64,000 bases of DNA from NCBI RefSeq assembly GCF_001625195.1, contig NC_054389.1, positions 2,760,147 through 2,824,146 on the forward strand, read 5' to 3'. Positions 10,651 through 23,853 of this stretch are shown piece by piece. The position numbers and the translations under genes are program-made. The notes under the pieces are model-generated. The model made no database searches. It saw only the letters and a list, made by a program, of their open reading frames with translations, and was not told where the DNA came from. Origin of the DNA: Drechmeria coniospora. Taxonomy: Eukaryota; Ascomycota; Sordariomycetes; Hypocreales; Ophiocordycipitaceae. How positions within the stretch are numbered: position 1 is the stretch's first letter; the number at the start of each line of letters is the position of its first letter.

Positions 10651-11977
10651 CTAGCGCAGCGAGAAACCCTTACGCTTGCCTTCCTTCTCCAACGGCCGTC
10701 CGCTCTCGATACGATTCTTTTTGTCTTCAAGCTCTAGGCGTTGGCGCTCGAGCTGTTCCTTCATCTCCCGGTGTCGAGCATAGAGCTCCTCTTCGGATTG
10801 CTTGAGCTTGCTCTCTTTCTCGGCAACCTTCTGCTGGAAGACCATCTTCATCTCGGCCTCCATCTTGGCGAGCTTCTGCTCGTGAAGGGCTCGTTCCTCC
10901 TCTTGCTTTACTGCAGGGTTGACCTCCTTGAAGACGCTAGGATCTTGAGAGACGCCCATGGCGATCAGTTTATCTGTGCGGTAGTTCTCATAGAGGAGGT
11001 TATTGGTGTGCTCTTTCAACTCCTCCATGTGAGTTCGAATCAACATTTGGCGGAGCTTTACAAAATCGCAGTGCTCCTCGTTATCCACCTCGATGATGCC
11101 CCAAGGATATTCACGACCACGGACCGGGCGGCCGTCGGCAGACTTGATCTCGTTGGTGGCACCTACAACGGCAAACGGAACCTTGGACATGATCTCGTTG
11201 TTCTCGGCAATTGTTTCTTCATCGTCAAGCTCATACCGAGGGCCTTCAAAAATTTGAATGCCGTGGTATTTGATGTCGGCGAGGATCTGACGGCCCGTTA
11301 GCGTTGCATCAAGATGTCGGCAGCAATCGTTCACGTACCCTGGCCTTGAAGCTTGTGATTTCCTCGTCCGTAAGAGTGTCGGACTTGGCAATGACGGGAA
11401 TAAGATTGACCTTGGTGTGAAGTCGTCGCATGACCTCAATGTCAAGAGGCTTCAGGGAGTGGCCCGTGGGCTGGATGAAAAAGACGCAAGCGTGAATCCG
11501 GTTGTCGACAATGTTCATGCGGTTGACTTTGTTCTCCGCATCCAGGTAGGCGTCGAACCGCTGCTCAATGTTGTCTACAATGGGGCGCCACGACTCATCG
11601 TTGTTAACGAAGTCGCCGAAGCCGGGCGTGTCCACAACTGTCAAGCGAAGGCGGACGCCAGCTTCCTCGATGTCGGCGCTAATGGATTGAATGGTCACGG
11701 TTTTGGGAATGATGTCAAGGCTAGGTCCCTTGCGCTCCTTTGGGGGATACAGGGAAGTGTTGAAGAGCGTGTTGACCAATGTGGACTTTCCAAGTCCAGA
11801 CTCGCCTGTGTGGAATGATTAGTGTTGGCAGAATAAGATTTGCTCTTCGCACATACCAACAACCATGACATTGAAGTTAAAGCCCTTACGGACACTCTTG
11901 CGGTGCCACTGGTTGGGGAGGTTGGCGAACCCAACGTAACCAGTCAGCTTTCTCCGCACAATGTTTCTGTGGTCCAT
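10651..11977 (-). CDS. Septin (CDC3/AspB type)
   Basis: Septins are GTP-binding proteins that assemble into filaments at septa, hyphal tips and branch sites. The conserved exons are 11977-11857, 11805-11339 and 11286-10651, giving about 407 residues from the ATG at 11977. The order is: polybasic segment [21 protein letters not shown]-loop GESGLGKST (split by an intron after VVG), switch [15 protein letters not shown], the AKSD base-specificity motif (usually AKAD), the septin unique element, and a long charged C-terminal coiled coil ([19 protein letters not shown]) ending in a Lys/Arg tail. Sequence recalled for filamentous-fungal AspB (Cdc3 class) matches closely. The 5' end is unsettled. 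The frame stays open to a good acceptor at 12001-12002, and an ATG-ATG exon at 12795-12789 with a GTAAGA donor could splice to it in phase, through a 788-nt intron. Confidence 0.88.
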
Positions 11978-14394
11978 GATGGAAGCAGTCGGAGTCGAAA
12001 CTGTGGGACAAGGTCAGAAGATGCAGTTACTTGTCGAGATGCGATGAAGTTGGGCTTGCCTTCAATGGACGAGGCGGGTTCCACCAGTGGGGGGGAGTCA
12101 GTTCCGCTCGAGGCTATAGATAGATGCGTTAGCAAGAGATTCGATACCAGGAGCCTCGACAATAAACAGGTCACAAGGCAGGCAGAGGCAGGCGAAACGC
12201 TGCTAACAGGGCAGGGCGTTAATTTAGCATCGGGTGGCAGGTAGGTTAGGCGTTGGCGTGACACTCTGGCTTGTCCGATATCGACCAGGGGATTTGGCTT
12301 CCATGGTCCATTCGCGGGAGGCATGACGAAAGTCCATCATGATGCCTCGGGTGACGGCTGGTGGATCCGGATAAAGAGTGTTGAAAACATATCCGGCGCA
12401 ATCGACCATCGAGACAAGGCAATCGAAAAGCTAGTCGCTTTGATCTATTCAATGTTGTGTGGTGCTGGCCATGGTGCATCGCAAGTTGTCGAGAATAATG
12501 CGGGTCATGCCAAATTGAGCATCACCGCAGGTTCACCAATCCGCGACAGGGTTGGACAACGGAATGAATAGGCGAGGTATTCCGAGATGACAAAGCATCC
12601 TCCGGCAAAGAAGAGGCAATTCGAGACGAGATAGCGAATGCTTGAATGCCGTGCGACTGAAGAGAAGGTGGTATGGAGGAAGCGTTGTACGAGTCATCGC
12701 GGGTTCGCCAGGCCGAGCCTGAGATTCCGCTACGCCCCTGCCTTGACGCGGTGTGGGATATGCAACCGAAAGGAGAGGGTAATCTTACCCATCATATGGA
12801 TGCCAAATGAGCGATCGAGTGGTTCTTAGAAGAAGAATGGGGAGTTGAAGGGACGGGACCTAGGGCAGAGTGATCAGTTACGACGGCGACGAGGAGTTGG
12901 TTCCATTGGGCCTGGTCGCGGGAAGAGGTGAGAAGGAACGGGAGGAGAGGGTTCGAAGAATACGCCGCAGTTATTTGTCGCGGATGTTTAGAGGCAAGCG
13001 TGAAGAAAGGCAACGTGCAGGCCAAGGCGAGGTGATGCAGAGCGGGAGCGACGCAAGACGTACCAAAGGGAGAAAGAAAAAGTGGTCCAGGAGAGCCAGT
13101 GAAGGAACGAAAGACGCGTGTCGGCGGTTCGAAAAGAAAGGCTCACGAGATGGCAAGTGGCAACACAATGCCGACGAATGGCCTGGTCAGGGCGCTTGTT
13201 TGCTAACTGGTTGAGAGCAAAGATGGTGGTTGTGAAGACAAAGTGGAAGTGAGCGTCGAGTATCGACGAGGTTGAGGGGTGTGTTCGAGAGATGAAATTT
13301 GGGGGGGGAGGAGCAGAATCGAGGACTGGGAAAGTGGACAGGCATGGCCTTGGCTCCTGTTGGGCGGCGATGTCGCCAAGTACCTAGTACCTGGGTACCT
13401 ACCAGCACTCCCGTCTCCCAAATTGAACGAGTACCTCGTGTGTACAATGCACGCTTGTGTGTACGTGTAACTATGCGTGCGCGAACTACGGAGAACGTTC
13501 CTATCAGTACCTACTGGTTAGTGGAACAAGTAGTGAGGTACCTTGGTAATGCACTACTATATGTGTAAGTACCTACGAGTAAGTACTTGTACGGTGCATA
13601 CGAGAGACGAGTGGCAGGCACCATTCATTGCAGAGGCGTTGCGGGCAGCGTTCGACAGGGCAAGCAGCCTGGGTGGGCCCATTCGCAGGGGTGCTCCATT
13701 CGCAAAAGGGGTTTTTGCAGCCCTAAGCCATAAGTAGGCTAGCGCGTTGATTCAATGACGCTGTGCAGAGTGGGTGGAGAAAAGGGCGGCTCGTCCGCGA
13801 CGCAGCGTGTCTATGGGAAGCGGCCAACTATTTTTTGACCAAACCTTGTTGGCTGATGCGCATCATGTACGCGCAGGAGTTATGTTCGTGTCCATGCATG
13901 TGTAGACGAACTCTGTATGAGGACTTGATAAAAAAGTACGCACATATATCATGTACAACAAGTACGTGACATTTGTGTATTGACGCGTGCCCCGTCAGTT
14001 TAGTACGGCAGAGCACAAGCGGAGGCGTCTGATTGGATGTACAGGCTGAAAGACATTTGCCCGTCACGCACGACTAATCTAAAAGTACCAGCAGGGTGAG
14101 CACACATATCTGGGGTCTGACCATTAGGTATTACTTGTACGGAGTACGGAGTACTTGTACAAATATTTACCCGCAGTGTCAGATGCCTGTTATTGACGAG
14201 ATGTGAGTGTGAGCAAATAATACGTTGCACAGTACATTACAAAGTACGGAGTACTCCGTACAAATGTACGCCTACAGAGGACTATGCAAGTACTGTACGC
14301 CCTACAAGCGAGAACGCGTGAGTATTGACGAACAAGACACCATATGCAGGATGCACCAGAACACTTTGCGTATGAGTATGCCGAATAACAAGTT
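11978..14394. other. Septin 5' flank and spacer to ferrochelatase
   Basis: This is probable 5' UTR or first-intron DNA of the septin gene (to about 12800), then an intergenic region with no supported gene. A stretch at 12116-12034 (minus) reads as a protein-like segment, SIEGKPNFIASR, preceded by a good acceptor, but it is out of phase with the septin body. A G8 run lies at 13301-13308. Two GTAC islands occur. One, near 13375-13600, carries AGGTACC words. The other, at 13860-14300, has overlapping GTACGGAGTAC copies at 14137-14154 and a perfect inverted pair at 14244-14261. Confidence 0.5.
14244..14261. repeat. 18-bp perfect palindrome of two motif copies
   Basis: GTACGGAGTACTCCGTAC is its own reverse complement. 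It is two GTACGGAGTAC copies in opposite orientation sharing the central GTAC. It lies downstream of the ferrochelatase stop codon, in a GTAC island. Confidence 0.85.
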
Positions 14395-15801
<1,407 letters not shown>

Positions 15802-16843
15802 GATCTCGAGCACAGATTTAGCAAAGCTCAATCAATACAGAGAGTATGGTTAGTCGAGTTGGTTTGAAGGAGGAGCCCCGCAACGCTCTCCGAAGATGCG
15901 CCTACCCTCGGTTAGGCTAGCACAAGGTACGATGAGGTAAGTACACCTAAGTACAAGTACATGACATGTATCCGTACTCCGTACTGTCCTCCGTAGTTGT
16001 AAGTAAATAATTAAGTACTCCATACGGAGTACATTCCGTACTTAAGTACAAGTACATGTACTGATGTGATGATGCATAACGCATACTGGGACTAACACTT
16101 GACCAATGCGAAGTCGGAGAATTCTGCCGACGAACAAGTACGAAAAGTATTAATACCCTGCTGCACCGAATTATCCGTACATGTACTCCGTACAAGTACA
16201 ATTATGTGCTTCCTTGGCCCGTATTATCACTCACTCACTGCACACCTAGTTTTACTTGCACTTGCACTTGTAGTTCGAACTTACTTACAGTACGGAGTAT
16301 CTGAGAACTGAGTACAGGCATTGTTAGTCCGTTGGTGTTGCAGTACTTGTAATACTGTACGTACTCCGTACACGTAGGTGTAAGTACAGTGTGCTGCAGG
16401 AAGTACAAGTGAGTAGTACTATTAATGTGCAAGTACGGAGTATTCAGTCCGGAATAAATGCGCCCATGTGAGTACTTAAGTACATGGAAGTACTTGTACA
16501 GTAAATACCGTAACTTGGAAGCTCCATAGACTCCGCGCAGATGTGCATGTACTTACTTTAGGTGTACTCCTATTAAACTCTGTGGTATTATCTCTGTTCC
16601 CAGGTTGGGACTTCTCTTCTCAATAATACTTAATAATGGGTGAACAGGTTCGTCAGCCAAGCCACTACAAGTCACGTGCTGTCGCGCGCCTGCTTGTGGA
16701 CCCCACATTAACATAGCGCGTTTGGTTTGGACAATTAGGCATCGGTGAACGGTCCATCAAGTGTGCCGAGTAGCAATCATCTGCACCCTCACTATTGCTG
16801 TTTGATGAGCTTAGATGCGACGGCGAGCGACTCTTCCTTCATA
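15802..16843. promoter_or_regulatory. Divergent spacer ferrochelatase/Ku70 with dense GTAC island
   Basis: This 1.0 kb separates two divergent start codons and so includes both promoters. From 15930 to 16560 it is one of the densest GTAC islands in the window. Exact 11-mers occur at 15974-15984, 16183-16193 and 16361-16371, 10-mers at 16023-16032, 16290-16299 and 16433-16442, and many GTACTTGTAC/GTACATGTAC-like words lie between. No gene is seen. Confidence 0.6.
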
Positions 16844-18904
16844 ATGGCAGGACGCAACCAAGACTGGAAGAGAGAAGATGAAGATGATGGCGAGCAGGAC
16901 ATGATCGATGACTCTGTGAGACGCAACTGATCCGATGTTGGCCAATCCTTCCTGAGAGTGGAGCTGACAGCAGCCACAGAACTACAAGGCACAGAAGGAT
17001 GCCATCATCTTGGCGATCGATGTCCGTGATTCCATGTCGACGCCGCCACCGGCGGCTGCCTCAAACGCCAAAAAGGCAGACAAAGATAGCCCGCTGGAGG
17101 CTGCCCTGAAATGCGCCTATCGTTTGATGGAGCAGCGCATCATCTCCAACCCCAAGGATATGATGGGTATACTGCTCTTTGGCACCAAGAAAACCAAGTC
17201 CTCGATTGATAGCAACGGTCGCGGCGGCCTGGGGTACCCCAATTGCTACCTTCTTGTAGATTTGGACATTCCTTCTGCAGATGATGTTCGGGCCTTGAAG
17301 GCCCTTGTCGAGGACGGTGAGGACGAGGATGGTGTATTGATTCCATCCGTCGAAAGCACCTCGATGTCCAACGTCCTTTTTTGTGCAAATCAAATCTTTA
17401 CCACCAGAGCAGCCAATTTTGGCAGTCGCCGTCTTTTCATCATTACCAACAACGATGACCCGCACTCTGGAGACAAGGCGGCCACCTCAGCTGCCGCTGT
17501 GCGTGCCAAGGACCTGTATGATTTGGGGGTGACTATCGATCTCTTCCCGATCAATCTGGGCGATTCGAAGTTCAACCTTTCCAAGTTCTATGATGTACGT
17601 ATCCCACGCCGTTCTCACGTCTCGCCGATATCTAATCGCAGCAGGACATCATCTACCGTGATCCTCTGGCGGATGCCAACACACCGGCCATTCCGGTATC
17701 CACGTCAGGCCAAAGCCTCTCGTTACTCAACTCCCTCACTTCGAATATACTCTCCAAACAGGCGCCAAAGCGGTCACTTTTCTCCAACGTTCCTTTTGAA
17801 ATCGCTCCTGGCTTGCGAATTTCCGTCAAGGGCTATAATGTCCTTCACCGGCAGACCCCTGCGAGGACCTGCTACATCTGGACTGGCGGAGACAAGCCTC
17901 AACTTGTGTCAGGCGAAACGTTGAGAATTGCCGAGGACACGACAAGGACAGTCGAGAAGCAAGAAATCAGGAAAGCCTACAAATTTGGAGACGAATATGT
18001 ATACTTTTCAACCGAGGAGCAGAAGTCGCTGCGAGACTTTGGCGCCCCTATCATTCGCATTATCGGCTTCAAGCCCCGCAGCCTCCTGCCGGTATGGGCT
18101 AGCATTAAGAAGTCAACTTTTATTTTCCCCAGCGAAGAGGACTATGTGGGTTCAAGCCGGGTCTTTGCGGCTCTCTGGACGAAGCTGTGCATGGATGACA
18201 AAGTTGGCATTGCATGGTGCATCTTGCGAGCCAATTCGCAGCCGATACTGGCCGCTGTCGTCCCGTCCAAAGAGCGTTCCGACGAAGACTCTGCGACTCC
18301 CTACTTGCCGTCTGGGCTCTGGATATGGCCCCTTCCGTTTGCTGATGATATGAGAGAGATCCGAGCACCTGGAGAGCTTATTCGAAGCTCGGATGCGTTG
18401 AAGTCGAAAGCAAGGACTATCATTCAACAACTGCAACTACCAAAGGGCATATACAACCCTTCGAAATACCCCAACCCCTCCCTACAATGGCACTACAAGA
18501 TTCTCAAGGCTCTGGCACTCGAGGAGGAAGTACCGGACAAGGCAGAAGACGCGACGGAGCCCAAGTACAAAGCCATTCTTAAGCGAGCGGGTGGCTACCT
18601 GCAGGAATGGTATGGGCAGCTGGAACAAGAAGCAGGGAGGGCCGTGGCCGCAAGAGGTTTGAAGCGCGAAGCTACTGACAGCATCCCACAACGTTCACAG
18701 AAGCAAGCGAGGACTGCTTCATCAATGCCCGTTGGCACATCACTGACGCTAGCACAGCTCAAGGCTGCCGTGGAGAGCGGAGGTATCACAAAGATGACGG
18801 TGGCACAGTTGAGAGACTTGGCAGGATCCAAAGGACTTAACACTGGCGGTAAGAAGATGGAGCTGGTGGAGAGAATAGAACAATGGATGGAGGAAGCTGC
18901 CTAG
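16844..18904 (+). CDS. KU70: ATP-dependent DNA helicase II subunit Ku70
   Basis: Ku70 pairs with Ku80 to clamp DNA ends for non-homologous end joining and also acts at telomeres. Exons 16844-16915, 16980-17594 and 17645-18904 give 648 residues, in phase. The N-terminal vWA-like domain runs from about residue 25 ([12 protein letters not shown], then [37 protein letters not shown]). The beta-barrel/bridge region contains [31 protein letters not shown] and [22 protein letters not shown]-terminal arm follows. The last about 54 residues ([18 protein letters not shown]...[10 protein letters not shown]) form a SAP DNA-binding motif, which marks Ku70 rather than Ku80. Two acceptors 3 nt apart (17641 and 17644) would differ by one Gln; I chose the one that restores FYDDIIYRDP. 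The acidic extreme N-terminus is typical. Confidence 0.95.
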
Positions 18905-20059
18905 AGGAAGTAAATATACATATATAACACAACCTTTGTTCGAGACATCTGGGCTCGAGGAGTCGATACCAACTGTGTAATCTTTCGCCTGTGAAATATA
19001 GATCTTTGAAACATAGCTTGTATTATTGTTGAGCTTCTTCATGTGGAAACGTGGTCCGAGTTAGAGTGGTTGTAACGGCTGGTGTGCCGTACAACATGGA
19101 GCCGAACGGCCAGGAGCACGAGCTGGCTGCAACGCATAGAGAGATATATCGCGGCTTCGCTTCGATGATCAGCATTGTCGAGGAAGAACAAAACGGGTCA
19201 ATGATTGATCGATGCTTTCGTTGGGTACGAACCCTTCCCCTATTTACACGTTGTTACGGCGATCCTGGGACGTTAGCCATCGTCAGCTCCAACATACCAG
19301 TGTAGTGAACAAATACTATTCTGGAATATTACCCCGGAAGTAAACAGCAACATTACTTCAATGTCTTGTTACTCTATTATAATGCAGGCTTGATCCCGTG
19401 ATGGTGAGTAGGCTTGTGCCCAAGCATGTGCTGCTACAAACTTTGGAGGTGTGGGAAATTGACTAAGCGGGCAGCTTAGTCAAATCGGATCGCTTTGCTG
19501 AATGATACAGCTGGGGAAAATGGCTCGCGCATCAAACGGCTGCACAATCACTGCTTAAACCCTGCTGGAGCCCATTACAGACATAAGCTATGAAGAGAAC
19601 TCATTTCCTTAATTTCCTTAGATCAATCAATCTCTTCAGAATTTCATTATAATTACACAACCACTGCCTTAACATTTCTTGAGCCTTGGGGCTTTGCACG
19701 ACGCTCGCCATTTCTCTTAGGACCACAAAAGGGAAAAATGAAGATACTGAGGTAATGGCTCAAATCGGTTCGGGATCGGGTATCATCCATGTGGAGTAGC
19801 TGCTCTAGCACCGGCTGTCTCGCACCCGCTTGTCTCCGAGATGCTCTAGCTCGCAATCCACCCCAACTAATTCTTGTACTCGCGTTTCGCCAACTTACGA
19901 CGGAACATTCAGAGAATCGTCCACTTGTCACAACGTAGCCGTCTCACCAGCGCGTAGCCTCAGCACTGCTAGGCTCCGGCGCGTTACCGGCAAAGGCTGT
20001 CTGTGGGCCGGTTATTCAACACCCGCGAGGACAAGCCGCGACGGCGACGGATTACTGAC
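18905..20059. other. Spacer between Ku70 and the next regulator
   Basis: There is no supported gene. The section 19300-19720 is clearly AT-richer than its surroundings and has no GTAC island; I see no repeat structure that would name it. The last 200 bp are GC-rich and probably contain the leader of the downstream gene. That gene's frame is open back to a GTG at 20003, but the first ATG is at 20060. Confidence 0.45.
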
Positions 20060-23000
20060 ATGGCCGACTTCCTTGCCAGCTTTAATTTTGGAGCGCCAGA
20101 TGCTGTCCCGTCCAAGCCATCCTCGTGCGTCTCGGTCGACGAACTTCAAACACGCCTGCACACCATCCTCGAAGAACAGACGACGCCGACTCGCGCAGAA
20201 CACATCTCTACCACGCTCGATATCAGTGCGACAGCCCAGATCTCGCTCCATGTCCCCCAGAACGAGAACGAGGTCCTCGACGACCTCAACAATGTTGACC
20301 CATCGCTGGGGGGTATTTGGACATGCGGCGTCGCGACCGCCTCCGAGGGACAAACGGTACGCGTTGTGAATGCAACGGATGTGCTCTCCAACCAACACCA
20401 AGACGACCCTTTCCCACAACAGGCCGTCGCCAGGCACATCGTCGCCACCGTGGGCGCAACGGATGGCCGCTCTTGGGTCATGCGAGACATGTCACGCGGC
20501 CCCGAGGGATGGAGCTTCAGCTACCTCTGCAAAGACTCGGTCCAACAATGGAATCGCCAGAATAAGGAGAAGGCGAAACTCGTCATCGGCGATTACACCA
20601 ACAAGGTGCCCGACCCAGCAGCGATGAGTAAGTAACAATGCTTTGCACCTTCTGCCGAAGTGAAGTGGAGTCTGATTCCGCCCTCAGGTCGGCCTGCGTT
20701 TGACTGTCGAGGCTCCGTCAAAATATCCTTCCCGCAAGGCGGCCGGGCGATCTCCGTTATCTACGATCACACGCTCATCCACAAGACGGTGGCCGAGATT
20801 GCCGAACTTTTTAAACCAACTCCCCGACAGTTGGCTACCCAAACTCCACGAAAGGAGAAGACGCCCAAAAAGTCGGCTTCTGTGAAGAAACGACGGGACT
20901 CAACCAAGCCTCGGAACGAGAGTGGGAAACCGCAGAAGCGAATAAAGAAGGTAGACGGCGAACCAACAGACGAGACGGGACACGAAGCGCAACTGTTGGC
21001 GGAGTTGGCCCAGAACGGACAGGCGGCCCATGATTTGTCCAAGGATGGAGTCGCAGATGGCAAAGACAAAGATGCTGAAGAAGCCGGTGGCCAAACTGAA
21101 GTCATAACATCGTCGGTGTTGGGATCTTTCCCCATCAATGTGTCCCCGGAAGAGGCCAACCGCAGACGGGAGTTTGCTATCAAAAATTTAAGCGAGGCAG
21201 GTGTCGACCCAGACTCGCTATCCACAGAGCAGTTCAACATATTCGCCAACCAGTCCCCAGATCTCCAAAAGGAATCCCTCAACATGCTTGTCAAGTATGG
21301 CGCCGAGAGACTTCGCATCGTGCATCCTAGTAGTAAGGACAGTTCGAACTCGGCATCGGCAGGCAACTCGACGACAGCGGTGGACGCATCTCCGGCTACC
21401 CCATCCGCACCCAGCACAGCAAAGGGGCCGGTACCCCAGTCGCAAGGCTCTGGCAGGGAATCGAAAGGCCGAAAGCTGGGCAAGTCCCGAGTTGCCTGCT
21501 TGAAGTGCAAGCAGCGTAGGGTCAAGGTATGTGTTGATTGCGCGATTGGCCGTCGTTGTCTCCCTCCTACTGACCAAATGGACAGTGCCCCCGGGAGAGA
21601 CCGGCATGCTCTGAATGCGAAACGGGAGGCCTCGGGTGCGAGTATGCACCGCAAAAGCCGAGAGTGCGTAAGGTCCTATCCGAAGCCATCGTTTCTGCCG
21701 ACTACGACGAGGGCGATGATGATCTGACCCAGCTCGGGCACGAGCCGAGAGGGGAACAAGCTGGAGACAGCAGGGAGGCCGAGGACGATGGGCAGGATCT
21801 ATCTGCGGAGGCAGATTACTCGTCGTATCCGCAGATACCCGTCACAGGCATGCTGACACCGACCGGGGTTACCCAGGAGCACAATCCATACTTTCGGTCG
21901 TTGTCCCATTCTGAGGATCCGCCGCATGGTTCGCAGCAGATGCAGACGAACCTCACTGGATTGATGGTACCTCAGGGGGCGTCGCAGTATCCGGACCCGC
22001 CAGCCGACACCACCAGCCTGCTCCAGGACACCGACACTGTCCGTCAATTAAGCAATACTCAACACAATGCGCCGCGGGTGGGTGGGTCTCGACGGAGTCT
22101 GCCGTCTGTCTCTGGACCGATCCATAGCCGTGACAACTACCCACTCTCTCATGGCACTACCTCCGGATGGCCTCGCGATATCGAATCCCAACTCCAACCT
22201 CAATCTCAAGCCCAATCGCAACCGCAACCGCAATCCAGATCCCGATCCCTATCTCATTCCCAAGGCGCATCGACCGCGACGACCCCCCCCCCAGCCCAGC
22301 AAGACCGCTCTCGGGCCTCGAACCACCGACTGTCCGCCAACTCCCCTCAGCTGCAGGATGTTATGGCCTTGTCTCAGGCCGCGCTGGAGCACCAGAAAGA
22401 ATCACCCAGCCTAAACAGAGCAGGCTCTCGTGCGCAGTCGCGACAAGGCCAGAGAGCTCAGGCAACGGCGACGCGGAGCACGCAGTCGGCCGTGAACGGT
22501 TCTCAGCTTCAGCCATCACAGCAGGCAGTAGACTCCTCCACTCCCGACTCCTCTCACCGTACATCCTCCGTCGGCATGAACGATGCGTCGACATATGCCA
22601 GCTATGACAGGTACCCGGATGCCATGTCGAACGGCCCCTTGGATAGAATTTCCTATGAGCCGTACCAGTACCAGCGAACGACACCAAGCGCGGCTTCGTA
22701 TCTGTCGTACGACCACGGCCACAACACATCCTCGTCGTTTTCGACTGACAACCAGGCGTTGACAATTCTGGCCTCTGCATTATCGTCCAGCGTGGGAAAC
22801 GCCAGCCAATTGGCTGACGGCCGATCGTCGAGCAGAGCCAGGTCGCCCTACAATGCACCAAGCGGGCTGCCACTTGGTCAAGCATCCGCCTCGCCCCAAG
22901 ATGTGAACATGCGTTCCGCAGACCAAACAGCACGACCTGGGAAGGGTTCAATGCAACAGCGCCCTCCACAGCACCCGAACCCACACCAGCAACAGCACCA

Positions 23001-23262
23001 GCAACCGAATCTGCACCAAAACCAGCATCAGCACCAGAATCAGGACCAGAACATGCAAGAGCACCAGAGGCAGCGGCAACAACAGCAGCCTCAGCACCAG
23101 CAAGTGTTGCACAACAACCAAGACCAACCACAACAAAGTCAGGCATGGTACGACTTCAACAACAACCCTGGGGGAAATGGCTCTTTCCAGTCTGGGAATC
23201 ACAATCAGGGGACGAACTACGGCTGGAAGCTACCAGACAAGTCTTGGGGTGGCGTGTCTTAA
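20060..23262 (+). CDS. Large Zn(II)2Cys6 regulator with Gln/His/Ser-rich C-terminus
   Basis: Three exons (20060-20627, 20688-21526, 21586-23262) give about 1027 residues, in phase. The N-terminal 250 residues look like a folded, conserved domain (WVMRDMSRGPEGWSFSYLC; AFDCRGSVKISFPQGGRAIS) that I cannot name. A Lys/Arg-rich nuclear-localisation-like stretch follows (KKSASVKKRRDSTKPR). Residues about 165-210 of exon 2 contain a second conserved segment (EEANRRREFAIKNLSEAG). The zinc cluster sits mid-protein (C460, C463, C470, C477, C480, C487; VACLKCKQRRVKCPRERPAC). Intron 2 falls exactly before the third cysteine. The C-terminal half is low in complexity: Gln/Pro/Ser repeats near 22190-22260 and a Gln/His run near 22970-23130. 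No Fungal_trans domain is visible. The role is presumably transcriptional; the target is unknown. Confidence 0.85.
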
Positions 23263-23853
23263 AACGGCATCTCCAAATAAAACACACATTTCGGCTGAAT
23301 AGAATAGGGCTGCCCAGCTTTGCCAGGGCATCTCCAAACAACGCATCTCGGCAGCGTAGAATAGGGCCGCCCGGATTTACCATCCGCACCCAGGTTGCGA
23401 TTTTCAATATGTAATTACCTGCATTGGACCGTCTGAAGGTAAAGCCATTAATTGGCTAGAGTAAGATGAGGCGCTGCGCGTGGTGGTTGATACCCCGGTC
23501 TCTCCGTCTCGAAAGGGCCACACTCTGTAACACCATGGATGGACATGTTCTACTCCGTACGGAGTACACTAGGAATGGTTTTATTAATATCCTACTCCAC
23601 CCCTTTCTTGTTCTCAGGGACGCCGAAAGAAAACATGTGTCTATTTGCATTCCCCGTGCATGTCAGTACATACCCGACACTGTACGCCCAACGCCAGGGT
23701 AGCACGTTCGCGTCCGCCTGATGCGCGCATGACGTATATGCCATCGGCGTTCGTCCATGCCGACTCACCCGGCGCACGAGGTTGAGCGGTGCCATCATTA
23801 TGTGACGCAGCGCGTGGTTGCCATCTCCAGCCAAAAGCTGATGTGCCATCTAT
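23263..23853. other. Convergent 3' spacer with imperfect tandem duplication
   Basis: This lies between two stop codons. It begins with a roughly 60-bp imperfect direct duplication (annotated separately) and holds one isolated palindromic motif copy at 23551-23566 (TACTCCGTACGGAGTA). No gene is supported. Confidence 0.55.
23265..23382. repeat. Two imperfect tandem copies of a ~60-bp unit
   Basis: Copy 1 (about 23265-23325) and copy 2 (about 23326-23382) both start with GGCATCTCCAAA, and both later contain GAATAGGGC[T/C]GCCC-like words and end with TT(T/A)(G/C)CCA-like sequence. Copy 2 is a few bases shorter. The array starts only a few bases after the stop codon of the Gln-rich regulator, so it is probably transcribed as 3' UTR. 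Confidence 0.7.

Noticed and set aside
12943..13140. GGTTCGA words that might be tRNA B boxes (also near 14808 and 38680)
   Set aside because: No matching A box, acceptor stem or cloverleaf could be built around them.
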